Positions 48,152-56,772 of a DNA stretch of 64,000 nt are shown here, piece by piece. The position numbers and the translations under genes were made by a program. Under the pieces are notes generated by a model, which did no database searches, was not told where the DNA came from, and saw only the letters and a program-made list of their open reading frames with translations. Position 1 is the stretch's first letter; each line of letters begins with the position of its first letter. Source of the DNA: Nocardia brasiliensis NBRC 14402 (GTDB lineage: Bacteria; Actinomycetota; Actinomycetes; Mycobacteriales; Mycobacteriaceae); contig NZ_BAFT02000094.1 in the NCBI RefSeq assembly GCF_000308475.2, forward strand, positions 1-64,000. Reading direction: 5' to 3'.

Positions 48152-49486
48152 ATGCGCGCCCGCCCCGCCGCTTCCGTCGGCCGCCAGCAGCCGGTGGTCA
48201 CCGGCCGTCTCGCCGCACTCGCGGGGGTGCTGGCGCTGCTCGTCACGTTCGTCGTGCCGTCCTGGATCGGCGTGGTCGTGGCGAGCGCGATACTGGCCGC
48301 CGCCGTGCTGTTCGACCTCGGCACGGTCGGCCGGGCCGGTGCTCTGGGCCTGTCCCGGCCACCGCTGACCACCGTCCGGCTGGGTCGCGCCACCGAGGTG
48401 GAACTGGTCGCGGTGAACAACGGCGCCAAGCCGCTGCGCGGCACGGTGTGGGACGACTGGCCCGACAGCGCCCGCGCCGAAAACCGCACGCACCGGCTGG
48501 ATCTCGCGCCCGCCACACTGGTCCGCTGGCACACCACGCTCACCCCGGCCCAACGCGGTGACCGGGTCGCGGGCGCGGTGACGGTGCGCCTGATCGGCCC
48601 GCTCGGGCTTGCCGGAACGCAGTCCCGGCGCCGGGTTCCGGCCCGCGTGCGGGCGCTGCCGCAGTTCCGCAGCGAGCGCCTGCTGCGTTCGAAAGTCAAA
48701 CGGCTGCAACACCTCGAGGGCCGTAACGTGGCCAACCTGCGCGGGCAGGGCACCGAATTCGATTCGTTCCGCGAGTACGTCGCGGGCGACGACGTGCGCG
48801 CCATCGACTGGCGCGCCACCGCCCGCGCGACCGACGTGCTGGTGCGCACCTGGCGTCCCGAACGCCACCGGCACATGCTGATGCTGCTGGACACCGGCCG
48901 GATCAGCGCGGGCCGGGTCGGCGACGGCACCCGGCTGGACGCGGCCGTGGAAGCGGCGCTGCTGCTCGGCGGGCTCGCCGCGGCGGCGGGCGACTCGGTC
49001 GATCTGCTCGCCTTCGACCGCGAACCGCGCGCCGAGGTGCGCGGCATCAGCGGAAAAGGGTTGCAGCTCAAGCTGATGCATGCGATGGCGGGCGTCACGC
49101 CGGAACTCGTCGACACCGACAGCGCGGGCCTGGTGCGCGCCGCCATCCAGCGCACCCGGCGGCGCAGCCTGATCGTCTGGTTCACCAGCCTCGACGGTGC
49201 CGCCGTCGAGGAGAACCTGCTGCCGGTGCTGCCTACCCTGGCCCAGCGCCACCGCGTGCTGATCGTCTCGGTCACCGATCCCGATATCGCCGCGGCCGCC
49301 GCCCGCCGCACCGGCCGCGCCGACCTCTACCCGGCTGCGGCCGCCGAAACCATCCTCGCCGAGCGCGCCCTCGTCCAGGAATCCCTGCGTCGCACCGGTA
49401 TCGCCGTGGTCGCCGCCGCCCCCGACCGCCTCCCCGAAGCCCTCGCCGACGAATACCTCGAACTCAAACAGTCCGGCACCATGTAA
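48152..49486 (+). CDS. DUF58 domain-containing protein
   Basis: This 444-residue protein has two N-terminal transmembrane helices (AALAGVLALLVTFVVPSWIG and an adjacent one), a beta-rich region, and the DUF58 signature FDSFREYVAGDDVRAIDWRA followed by a von Willebrand A-like segment with LMLLDTGRISAG. DUF58 proteins are partners of MoxR ATPases. It starts two bases after the MoxR stop, so it is certainly in the same operon. The molecular role is not known. Confidence 0.92.
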   Translation: MRARPAASVGRQQPVVTGRLAALAGVLALLVTFVVPSWIGVVVASAILAAAVLFDLGTVGRAGALGLSRPPLTTVRLGRATEVELVAVNNGAKPLRGTVWDDWPDSARAENRTHRLDLAPATLVRWHTTLTPAQRGDRVAGAVTVRLIGPLGLAGTQSRRRVPARVRALPQFRSERLLRSKVKRLQHLEGRNVANLRGQGTEFDSFREYVAGDDVRAIDWRATARATDVLVRTWRPERHRHMLMLLDTGRISAGRVGDGTRLDAAVEAALLLGGLAAAAGDSVDLLAFDREPRAEVRGISGKGLQLKLMHAMAGVTPELVDTDSAGLVRAAIQRTRRRSLIVWFTSLDGAAVEENLLPVLPTLAQRHRVLIVSVTDPDIAAAAARRTGRADLYPAAAAETILAERALVQESLRRTGIAVVAAAPDRLPEALADEYLELKQSGTM

Positions 49487-49525
49487 TCGGCGTGCCGCCG
49501 GCGCCGCGAGGCGCATGATGGATCC

Positions 49526-50536
49526 ATGTCCGATCTTGCCTCGTTCGTCCGCGGGTTGCCCAAGGCCGAGTTGCATCTGCACTTGGAGGGGACGCTCGAA
49601 CCCGAGTTGAAGTTCCGGCTGGCGCGGCGCAACGGCATGGAGCTGCCGCAGCGGACGGTCGACGAGATCAGGCAGACCTACCAGTTCCACGACCTGACGT
49701 CGTTCCTCCAGGTCTACTACCCCGCCATGGCGGTGCTGCAGGAACCGGCAGACTTCCATGATCTGGCCTTCGACTACCTGACCAGGGCACACGCGCAGGG
49801 TGTGCGGCATGTCGAGATGTTCTTCGACCCGCAGGCGCACACCGGGCGCGGTGTCCCGTTCGCCACCGTGATCAACGGATATCGCTCGGCCATCGTGCAG
49901 GCGCGACGCGAGTTCGACATCTCGGCCGAGTTGATCCTGTGCTTCCTGCGCGACTACTCCGCCGAATACGCCATGGCGACACTGCTGGAAGCGCTGCCCT
50001 ACCGCGACTGGATCATCGGGGTCGGACTCGATTCCGACGAGCGGGGCAACCCGCCGAGCAAGTTCGCGGCCGTCTTCGCGCGCGCCCGCCGTGAAGGATT
50101 CCTGCTGACCATGCACTGCGATATCGACCAGCAGGATTCGATCGAGCACATCCGGCAGGCGCTGGAGGACATCGCCGTCGACCGCCTCGACCACGGCACC
50201 AACATCGTCGAGGACGACCGGTTGGTCGAACTGGCCAAGTCCAACGGGATCGGGCTCACCTGTTGTCCGGTGTCGAATTCGTTCGTCACCACCCAGATGA
50301 AGTCCGCCGAGATCGTGGACCTGCTCGGCCGCGGACTCACCGTGACGATCAACAGCGACGATCCCGCCTACTTCGGTGCCTACGCCGCGGACAACTACGT
50401 GGCTCTGGCTGAACACGCCGGACTCGACCGGGCGCAGCTCATCACACTCGCGAAGAACTCGTTCCGGGCCTCCTGGATCACCCCGGCCCGGCTGGACCGC
50501 TTCCTCCAGGAGATCGACGACTACGCCACCACCTAG
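49526..50536 (+). CDS. Adenine deaminase (adenosine deaminase-like family)
   Basis: This 336-residue metal-dependent amidohydrolase begins LPKAELHLHLEGTLEPEL with the metal-binding HLHLEG motif, and has HCDIDQQDSIEH, RLDHGTNIVED and INSDDPAYFG. The EPEL and SDDPAYFG features are those of adenine deaminases (Aah1 type), which convert adenine to hypoxanthine and ammonia, rather than classical adenosine deaminases. The 39-base gap after the DUF58 gene has CATGAT before the start, which could be its own promoter. It looks inserted into an otherwise conserved MoxR cluster. Confidence 0.87.
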   Translation: MSDLASFVRGLPKAELHLHLEGTLEPELKFRLARRNGMELPQRTVDEIRQTYQFHDLTSFLQVYYPAMAVLQEPADFHDLAFDYLTRAHAQGVRHVEMFFDPQAHTGRGVPFATVINGYRSAIVQARREFDISAELILCFLRDYSAEYAMATLLEALPYRDWIIGVGLDSDERGNPPSKFAAVFARARREGFLLTMHCDIDQQDSIEHIRQALEDIAVDRLDHGTNIVEDDRLVELAKSNGIGLTCCPVSNSFVTTQMKSAEIVDLLGRGLTVTINSDDPAYFGAYAADNYVALAEHAGLDRAQLITLAKNSFRASWITPARLDRFLQEIDDYATT

Positions 50537-50546
50537 CCCGCGCGCT

Positions 50547-51362
50547 TCACCGCACCGCGACGCCGGGAACAGCGGGTGGCCCGAGCGGGCCGCGCGGAAA
50601 CACCGGGAACAGCGGCGGCGGCAGCACGCGACGCTGCCGCTCGGCGATGATCGCCCCGAGGATCTGCAACGGCGGGTAGCCGCTCGGCGCGGGCACCTGC
50701 AACCGTGCGCAGACCGCGGCGACGAGCGCGCTGCCCAGCTGGTGTTGCACCTCCGGCGTGAGGGTCTTGGACCGGCTCAGGTACTGCCGGACCGCGAGCG
50801 CGAGATCGTCCGGCAATCCGGCCAGCTCCAATTGCGCGGTCCAGCCGACCAGCCACGGCGGCGGCACGGCGAGCAACGGCACCGGCAGCGCCCGCTGCGC
50901 GTGCACCACCACGGTGCCCGCCAGCACATCGCCGACCCGGCGCGCGTTCGGGGAACACAGCGAGGTGAGCACGGCGACCGCACCGAGCGCGCCGAGCATC
51001 CAGAAGTCGACGATGGCACCGGCCAGGCCGCGGGTGAGCGCGTGTCGGAAGTCGATCGGGCCGCCGTCCGCGCGCACCACCCGCAGGCCGAGCAGCAGTT
51101 TGCCGAGCGTCCTTCCGCGCGAGAGGGTTTCGCAGGCCACCGGATACCCCACCAGCACGGTGACGAGGGTGACGATCACCGCGACGCTCAGCCAGGCCGT
51201 GTCCGCCCCGTTGGGCAGCAGCACGGCGACGGCCAGCACGAACAGCACCGAAGCCAGCGCGAACTGCGCCACCGCGTCGATGAGGAACGCGGCGGCCCGG
51301 GTCGGGATCCGGGCGATCGGCAGCTCGAGCGCGACCGCTTCGCCGGTGGTGAATTCAGCCAT
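50547..51362 (-). CDS. RDD family membrane protein
   Basis: This 271-residue protein carries the RDD domain: RIPTRAAAFLIDAVAQF with the conserved Arg and Asp, two to four helices, and GRTLGKLLLGLRVVRADGG. The C-terminal part is cytosolic, ending in a Pro-rich tail. RDD proteins are poorly understood; some are ion exchangers. It is divergent from the SpoIIM gene 42 bases away and convergent with the adenine deaminase gene. Confidence 0.88.
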   Translation of the reverse strand: MAEFTTGEAVALELPIARIPTRAAAFLIDAVAQFALASVLFVLAVAVLLPNGADTAWLSVAVIVTLVTVLVGYPVACETLSRGRTLGKLLLGLRVVRADGGPIDFRHALTRGLAGAIVDFWMLGALGAVAVLTSLCSPNARRVGDVLAGTVVVHAQRALPVPLLAVPPPWLVGWTAQLELAGLPDDLALAVRQYLSRSKTLTPEVQHQLGSALVAAVCARLQVPAPSGYPPLQILGAIIAERQRRVLPPPLFPVFPRGPLGPPAVPGVAVR

Positions 51363-51404
51363 GTCGATAGCATTCTTGCGACCGGCGGTAGTGGGAGGCA
51401 ACCG

Positions 51405-52421
51405 ATGGACGTAGACGCATACAGTTTCGCGCATCGCAGGGCGTGGGAGCGGCTGGATCAGCTGTCCTCGCGCAGCAAGCTCTCCGGCGCGGAGGCCGAC
51501 GAACTCGTCATGCTGTATCGGCGCACCTCCCAGCAGCTGGCCAGGTTGCAGTCGCACAGTCCCGATCCCGAACTGATCGCCGGTTTGAGCGCGATCCTCA
51601 CCCGGGCGCGCGGGCGGGTGCTCGGCAGCAGGGCCGACACGTGGTCGGAGATCGGCCGGTTCTTCACCCATCGCTTTCCGGCCGCCCTGTATCGGACCTG
51701 GCCGTGGTGGGCCGGCGTCGCCGCGGTGTTCCTGCTCGTCTCCGCCGGGCTCGCGCTCTGGGTGGACCGATTCGATTCGGCGCGTACGGTTCTCGGCATC
51801 CCCGCCGACACCAGCGGCCTGACGGCGCGCGGCGGCGCGTTCGAGACCTACTACTCCGAGCATCCGCAGGGCGCGTTCGCCGCGCAGGTGTGGACCAACA
51901 ACGCGTGGGTGACCGCGATCGCCCTGTTCACCGGCGTGCTGATCCTGCCCGCGGTGTATCTGCTGTTCATGAACGCGCTCAACCTGGGTGTCTCGGCCGG
52001 CCTGATGGCCGATGCCGGACGGCTCGACGCATTCTTCGGGTTCATCCTGCCGCACGGCACGCTCGAGCTGACCGCGATTTTCGTCGCCGGTGGCGCGGGC
52101 CTGAAATTGGGTTGGACGCTGATCGACCCGGGTCGGCTGAGCCGCGTGGAGGCGGTGGCGCGCCAGGGCCGCGCCACCGCGACGATCGCGCTCGGGTTGG
52201 TCGGGGTGCTGCTGGTGTGCGGCTGCATCGAAGGTTTCGTGACGCCGAGCCCGCTGCCCGCCCCGGTGCGCATCGCCATCGGGTTCACCGCGGAAGCGTT
52301 TTTCCTGGTCTACGTGTTCGGTGTGGGGCGGCGAGTGGTTCTGGCCAAGACCGAGCACGGCGTGGAGACATCGGGTGCCGGGGTGATCGGCGGCGGGCAG
52401 ACAACCGCGAGCACACGCTGA
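51405..52421 (+). CDS. Stage II sporulation protein M-like (SpoIIM) membrane protein
   Basis: This 338-residue protein has a cytosolic N-terminal helical region (MDVDAYSFAHRRAWERLDQL) and about six transmembrane helices. It shows the SpoIIM features FETYYSEHPQ near the first loop, NNAWVTAIALFTGVLILP and GFILPHGTLELTAIFVAGGAG. SpoIIM-like proteins in non-sporulating actinobacteria accompany RDD and MoxR/DUF58 genes. The ATG start has GGGAGG upstream. Function unknown. Confidence 0.9.
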   Translation: MDVDAYSFAHRRAWERLDQLSSRSKLSGAEADELVMLYRRTSQQLARLQSHSPDPELIAGLSAILTRARGRVLGSRADTWSEIGRFFTHRFPAALYRTWPWWAGVAAVFLLVSAGLALWVDRFDSARTVLGIPADTSGLTARGGAFETYYSEHPQGAFAAQVWTNNAWVTAIALFTGVLILPAVYLLFMNALNLGVSAGLMADAGRLDAFFGFILPHGTLELTAIFVAGGAGLKLGWTLIDPGRLSRVEAVARQGRATATIALGLVGVLLVCGCIEGFVTPSPLPAPVRIAIGFTAEAFFLVYVFGVGRRVVLAKTEHGVETSGAGVIGGGQTTASTR

Positions 52422-52492
52422 GCGAAGTGGGTTCGGGCAACCGACAGCTACGCCGTGTCACGGTTCGGTTGCGGTATCCCCCATTTGAGTTC

Positions 52493-52530
52493 CGCTGGCC
52501 GCAGCGAGTCGTGCTCAGCTGCGGCCAGCG
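52493..52530 (+). terminator. Hairpin after SpoIIM gene
   Basis: A perfect 12-base stem (CGCTGGCCGCAG / CTGCGGCCAGCG) with a 14-base loop lies about 70 bases past the stop and is followed by TTGCCGTTG. Confidence 0.65.
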
Positions 52531-53401
52531 TTGCCGTTGACTCTACACAATCGTTATGCCGATGCAACCCTCGTCGCTCGTGTCAAGCGTATAAAGCAGC
52601 GCGCCAGCTAACCCTTGTGAGAGCATGGTTTTTCAGAGTTCCAGCTAACTTGCAGCGCGCGCCGCAGGCTCAGATTCGGGGCGTCGATTTTTCGCACCCT
52701 CCCACGAATCCGCTGGTCTCGCTTTATCCGTTTCGTGGCGGTACAAACATTCCCCGAGCGATTAGCTGTCGTCCCGACGTAGATCAGTCAATGCTCCGCC
52801 ACAGGCCGCTCTAGCTGCATGTTCAACGCGAAAGTTGGCGATAGCTGGACAGTGGATGAACAGAAAGCGACTTCAAGTCTGTTTACGGCGTATTTAACAC
52901 GACGTGCGCCTAGTTGAACCGCCCGTGCACATGCATGTGTCATGACAAGATCAGGAATAACCAGACCTTGCAGAGTCGTCGCCGCCGGCCGCCGGAGGCG
53001 CAGGTTCAGCACCACGGCCGCAACTTTCGAAGCCGGTGTGATCTTCGCCTCACCTGCGGCGCGGACCCGGCGAAAGGCACGAAATCGACACGGGGGCAAG
53101 CGTTCCGCGGCACAGACACGCGAGGGCGACACACCGGAATGCCGCGAGCGGGCGATGACTTATCGCCACGAACAGTCACGGCGACGCGCGCACCGTGCGT
53201 CCACACCGCCCGTCCGGCTCGTGCACAGGCTGGGCATGACGCGTACTCCACCACTGTGCACAGGTTCGGCACACCGTGTCGCCACCGCTGTGCATGCGGC
53301 CCGGCGTCATCGATGTCCACACGTCGGCACTACCGGTCCATCCCCAATGGGGACAGCGCGTCAACAGCTCTGCCGACCGTTTTCCGCACCCGGGCAAGCT
53401 T

Positions 53402-53668
53402 TCATCCACAGCCTCGAGCCAGGCGTTTGGGGATGCGGCACCGCCGGATTCTCGAGGTCGCGGCGGCAAAGCGGAGATGAACAGCGTCCGGCCATCCAGA
53501 AACAACCCACAGCATCATCCACAGCCTCGAAGTGCCGGACACCGAACCTTGCGAACCCTGCGGACCCCCGCTGTCGACGGCTTATCCCCAGTGGGCCACG
53601 CCTGGCCATCCTCGAGCAGCGCACAGCTCTATCCACAGGACAGCGCCGCCTCCACCGCATGGGGATAA
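53402..53668. promoter_or_regulatory. Second cluster of DnaA-box-like sites with 16-bp direct repeat
   Basis: TCATCCACAGCCTCGA occurs at 53402-53417 and again at 53515-53530. CTATCCACA is at 53629-53637. TTATCCCCA at 53582-53590 and its exact inverse TGGGGATAA at 53660-53668 face each other. The motifs resemble DnaA boxes (TTATCCACA) with one or two changes. No replication gene is adjacent. Confidence 0.4.
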
Positions 53669-53739
53669 CTGCCGAACCGGTCTGTGCGACACCGGTATCC
53701 GGATCACATCGGTCGAGATGGCAGCGCCAGGAGCGGGAC

Positions 53740-55152
53740 TCAGCCGATGCGCAGAATTCCGGTGATCGTGCCCTGCAGCACCCGCCCGCCGTGGGTGAGC
53801 AACGGCGAAGTCTGCAACGGGTCGTCGATCAGCGTGCCGGGCAAGGGATGTCGTGCGGTCACCGCTCCGGTTGCCGGATCGAGCACCGTGAACGCATAGC
53901 CGTCCAGCGGTGTCGTGGTATCCGGACCTGCCCGGGTCACGGTGTACACCGCGTTGTCGGGAATGGACAGGCGCGGCACGGCCGCGCTGCGCACCTCGTT
54001 CTCCCACACCGTGTGGCAACCGTTTTCGTCCACGTCGACCCGGGTCATGCCGCCGGTGAACGGCGCGGTGGGCGGCAGCGCAGGGCCCGCGTCCTCAGGA
54101 ACCTTGGGATAGGGATAGCCGTAGGTGCTCGCGACGAACACTGAACGGCCGATCCCGATCGGCGAATTCTCGCTGCCCGCACCGCCCTTCGTCAGCACCG
54201 GCTGCGTGCACACCAACTGGCCGGTGCCCGAACGGAATACCACCGCGTTGACCTGTCCGTCGGCGTTGTCCACGATGGTCAGATAGTCGGCCCCGGTATC
54301 CGGCCCGAAGTACGTGGGTGTCGACCCGGTGCCCCAGCTGAGTTGCCCCGGCTTGCGCGCGGAGCCGCGGTCATAGACCGCGCGCCACCGGATCTCGGGC
54401 CGGCCCGCGGTATCGGCCGACAACTCGTAGAGCGCGTGTGTCGTGGCCACCGCGATCCGCCCGCTCGGCGCCGCCGAAATGCTGTTGGCCACCTGTTCCC
54501 CCGCGGGCAGCGCCACCGTCGCGACGGCCCCTGCGGGCGTGACCAGCCCGACCACACCGCGACCCGTGGCGAACCAGACGTTGCCCGACCAATCCGGCAC
54601 CAGGCCGGTCACGTTGTCCCCCACCGGGATCACCGCACTCAGGTCCGCCGCCACCGTGCTGGTGAACTGCCACGTCCCGGCGGCGTCGCGGGAATGCCCG
54701 ATGCGGAGCAGCTGGTTGCCGCCGTCCACCACGACGAGGCGATCCGCGCTGTCCAGGTAGGCGTATACACCGCCGAGCAGACTGCCCTTGGCCAGCGGGA
54801 GTGCGGCGAGCGAATGCCCGACCGGTCCGGCGGCGGCCGGGTCGATCAGATGCACCGTCGGGATCTGCCCGGCGAGCGCCGTGCACAGCGCGACCACCAG
54901 ATTGTCGGATCCCTCCAACAGCGTGGGGCAGGCCGAGAGCAGCGGATATCCGGCGAGCGGCACCGCTGCCGTACCCGGCCCGGCCAGCGGTGTGGCGTCC
55001 GAGGAACCAGCGTCGCCGTGCATGGTCGAGGTGCCGAGCGGGCCGAGGAACGGGTTGGCTGGGGCGAGCGGCCCCCACGGCGCGGCAGCCGCGGCCGAGC
55101 CGGGCCATGCCGTGAGGAGACAGACGGCCAGAAACATCAGCAGCGTACGCAT
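53740..55152 (-). CDS. Secreted beta-propeller-like protein
   Basis: This 470-residue protein has a signal peptide (MRTLLMFLAVCLLTAWPGSA) and repeated beta-rich segments such as VTGLVPDWSGNVWFATGRG, GRIAVATTHALYEL and GYAFTVLDPATGAVTARHPL, typical of a propeller (NHL/PQQ-like). Four or so Cys may form disulfides. I do not recognise the family and no function is proposed. The start is the ATG before the signal peptide, with GAGAGA upstream. It is transcribed away from the divergent methyltransferase gene. Confidence 0.72.
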   Translation of the reverse strand: MRTLLMFLAVCLLTAWPGSAAAAAPWGPLAPANPFLGPLGTSTMHGDAGSSDATPLAGPGTAAVPLAGYPLLSACPTLLEGSDNLVVALCTALAGQIPTVHLIDPAAAGPVGHSLAALPLAKGSLLGGVYAYLDSADRLVVVDGGNQLLRIGHSRDAAGTWQFTSTVAADLSAVIPVGDNVTGLVPDWSGNVWFATGRGVVGLVTPAGAVATVALPAGEQVANSISAAPSGRIAVATTHALYELSADTAGRPEIRWRAVYDRGSARKPGQLSWGTGSTPTYFGPDTGADYLTIVDNADGQVNAVVFRSGTGQLVCTQPVLTKGGAGSENSPIGIGRSVFVASTYGYPYPKVPEDAGPALPPTAPFTGGMTRVDVDENGCHTVWENEVRSAAVPRLSIPDNAVYTVTRAGPDTTTPLDGYAFTVLDPATGAVTARHPLPGTLIDDPLQTSPLLTHGGRVLQGTITGILRIG

Positions 55153-55256
55153 CGCGGTCTCTCGGGTCGGTGACACTGCGTCCGATCGAACCGAAACGGG
55201 CGCTCTCGGCACAGTATTGGGAACGTCGATGATCCGAACAGCCGCGCCGCAGTGGA

Positions 55257-55262
55257 TACCAT
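55257..55262 (+). promoter_or_regulatory. -10 hexamer (55269 methyltransferase)
   Basis: TACCAT lies exactly six bases before the ATG at 55269. Confidence 0.5.
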
Positions 55263-55268
55263 GACGCT

Positions 55269-55904
55269 ATGAACGGTGTGCGGGCCCGCGTCCTGTCGAC
55301 GGTGGCCGGTCAGCTCGGTAATCCCCACGGCCTGCTCGGGCGCGGCGTCGCAGTGGTCCTCAACCGCGCGAACAAGCGCGCCATCGAGGCCGCGGTGGCG
55401 GCCGCCGCGATCCGGCCCGGCCAGACCGCGGCCGATCTCGGATTCGGCGGTGGCGCAGGACTTTCCCTGCTGCTGGCACGCATCGGCAACAGCGGCACCG
55501 TGCACGGCGTGGAGATCTCGCCGGACATGCTCGCCAGGGCCAGGTCCGCGTTCGCACGCGAGATCACCACGGGCCGGCTGCATCTTTCCGAGGGCTCGCT
55601 CACCGCGTTGCCGCTCGCGGACCACAGCCTCGACGGCGCGATCACGGTGAACACCATCTACTTCGTAGCGGACCTGGACGCGGCCTGCGCCGAACTCGTC
55701 CGGGTGGTGCGACCGGGCGGGCGGATCGTCATCGATATCGGGGACCCGGACACCATGGCGAAGATGCCGTTCACGCCCTACGGTTTCCGGCTCCGTCCGG
55801 TGGCCGAGGTGATCGCCGCCCTGGAGCAGGCCGGCTGCACCGTGGACCATCAGCAGTCCGCGACACCGCCGATTCCTCGTCATCTGCTGATCGCCACGCC
55901 CTGA
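55269..55904 (+). CDS. Class I SAM-dependent methyltransferase
   Basis: This 211-residue protein has the SAM motif ADLGFGGGAGLSLLLARIG, an acidic post-I residue (HGVEISPDML), ALPLADHSLDGAITVNTIYF (motif II) and LVRVVRPGGRIVIDIGD (motif III), a Methyltransf_11 pattern. An N-terminal helix precedes the fold. The substrate is unknown. The transcript appears leaderless (TACCAT six bases before the ATG). Stops of this gene and the convergent SDR are 6 bases apart. Confidence 0.86.
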   Translation: MNGVRARVLSTVAGQLGNPHGLLGRGVAVVLNRANKRAIEAAVAAAAIRPGQTAADLGFGGGAGLSLLLARIGNSGTVHGVEISPDMLARARSAFAREITTGRLHLSEGSLTALPLADHSLDGAITVNTIYFVADLDAACAELVRVVRPGGRIVIDIGDPDTMAKMPFTPYGFRLRPVAEVIAALEQAGCTVDHQQSATPPIPRHLLIATP

Positions 55905-55910
55905 CCACAC

Positions 55911-56678
55911 TTACATCAACGCACCGCCGTCGATCCGGATCTCGGTGCCGGTCATATAGCGACCGTCCTCCGACGCGACCATCGCCACCACGCCCGCGAT
56001 GTCCTCGGGACTGCCGAGCGCACCGCCGTTGAGCCAGCCGGTCATCCGGGCGAACAGTTTGTGGTCGAACCCTTCCGGCTGGTCGAGGATGGACTTCGTG
56101 GTGATGCCGCTGGTGATCCCGGCGGGCACGATGTTCACCGCGCGCAGCCCCTGCTTGGCGTACTCCAGCGCGATGGCGTGGGTGAAGGCGTTGACGCCGC
56201 CCTTCGACGCCGCGTACGCCGCAAGGTAGGGCGCGGCACTGAACGCCGCGGTGGAGGAGAGGTTCACCACCACCCCGTGCCCGGATTCGAGCAGCGCGGG
56301 CAGCGCGGACTGGGTCATCAGGAAGGTGCCGGTGAGGTTCACCGAGAGCACCTGATTCCACACCTCCAGCGGCATCTCGTGGGTGCGCGCCGGGCGCAGG
56401 ATGCCCGCGCCGTTCACCAGCACGTCGAGCCCGCCGAGGAATTCGAGCGCGGTGCCGGTCGCGGTGCGCACCGAGTCCGGGTCCGCGACGTTCACCGCGA
56501 CGGTCCGCAGCCGCTGCGCCGCGTCACCCGCCTTCTCCGCCGTGGCCGCCAGGCCCGGCTCATCGATATCGGCGGCGACCAGCTGCGCCCCCTCATCCAG
56601 CAGACGCAGGGCGATGCCCTGTCCGATGCCGGATCCTGCTCCCGTCACCACCACGCGGCGGCCGTCATATCTGCGCAT
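55911..56678 (-). CDS. SDR family oxidoreductase, candidate KstR-regulated
   Basis: This 255-residue SDR has VVVTGAGSGIGQGIALRL, NGAG in VNGAGIL, a Ser-containing VNLSSTAAFSA block and catalytic Tyr-Lys in YAASKGG, ending in a GGALM-like C-terminus. The FabG-like enzyme reduces or oxidises a ketone/alcohol with NAD(P). A KstR-like operator lies right before the start, and the divergent neighbour is an old-yellow-enzyme-type gene with a matching operator, so steroid or lipid degradation is a likely setting. Confidence 0.9.
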   Translation of the reverse strand: MRRYDGRRVVVTGAGSGIGQGIALRLLDEGAQLVAADIDEPGLAATAEKAGDAAQRLRTVAVNVADPDSVRTATGTALEFLGGLDVLVNGAGILRPARTHEMPLEVWNQVLSVNLTGTFLMTQSALPALLESGHGVVVNLSSTAAFSAAPYLAAYAASKGGVNAFTHAIALEYAKQGLRAVNIVPAGITSGITTKSILDQPEGFDHKLFARMTGWLNGGALGSPEDIAGVVAMVASEDGRYMTGTEIRIDGGALM

Positions 56679-56687
56679 GTCAAGAAT

Positions 56688-56701
56688 TAGAACAGGTTCT
56701 C
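56688..56701. promoter_or_regulatory. KstR-like operator 1
   Basis: TAGAACAGGTTCTC fits TnnAACnnGTTnnA in all but the last base. It lies 9 bases upstream of the SDR start on the minus strand. Confidence 0.5.
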
Positions 56702-56748
56702 ATTGTGAGTCAAGACACTTCGGTCATCCCATTTCCCGAACGCAAAAC

Positions 56749-56762
56749 TGAAACACGTTCTA
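56749..56762. promoter_or_regulatory. KstR-like operator 2
   Basis: TGAAACACGTTCTA fits TnnAACnnGTTnnA completely. Its last two bases overlap the -10 hexamer TAGTGT (56761-56766), which is exactly six bases before the ATG at 56773. Confidence 0.55.
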
Positions 56763-56772
56763 GTGTGGACCC

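Larger units (their letters stand above)
52422..53739. other. Long intergenic region without supported gene
   Basis: About 1.3 kb. After a strong hairpin near the SpoIIM stop, 52530-53000 is clearly less GC-rich than the rest of the window and has no convincing gene. From 53150 on it contains several TATCCACA-type and CATCCACA motifs, including a 16-base direct repeat (listed separately). Short frames such as 52819-52917 lack a ribosome site. Confidence 0.55.

Noticed and set aside
52819..52917. A 32-residue frame beginning MFNAKVGDSW in the AT-richer patch
   Set aside because: No ribosome site, no recognisable content, and isolated.
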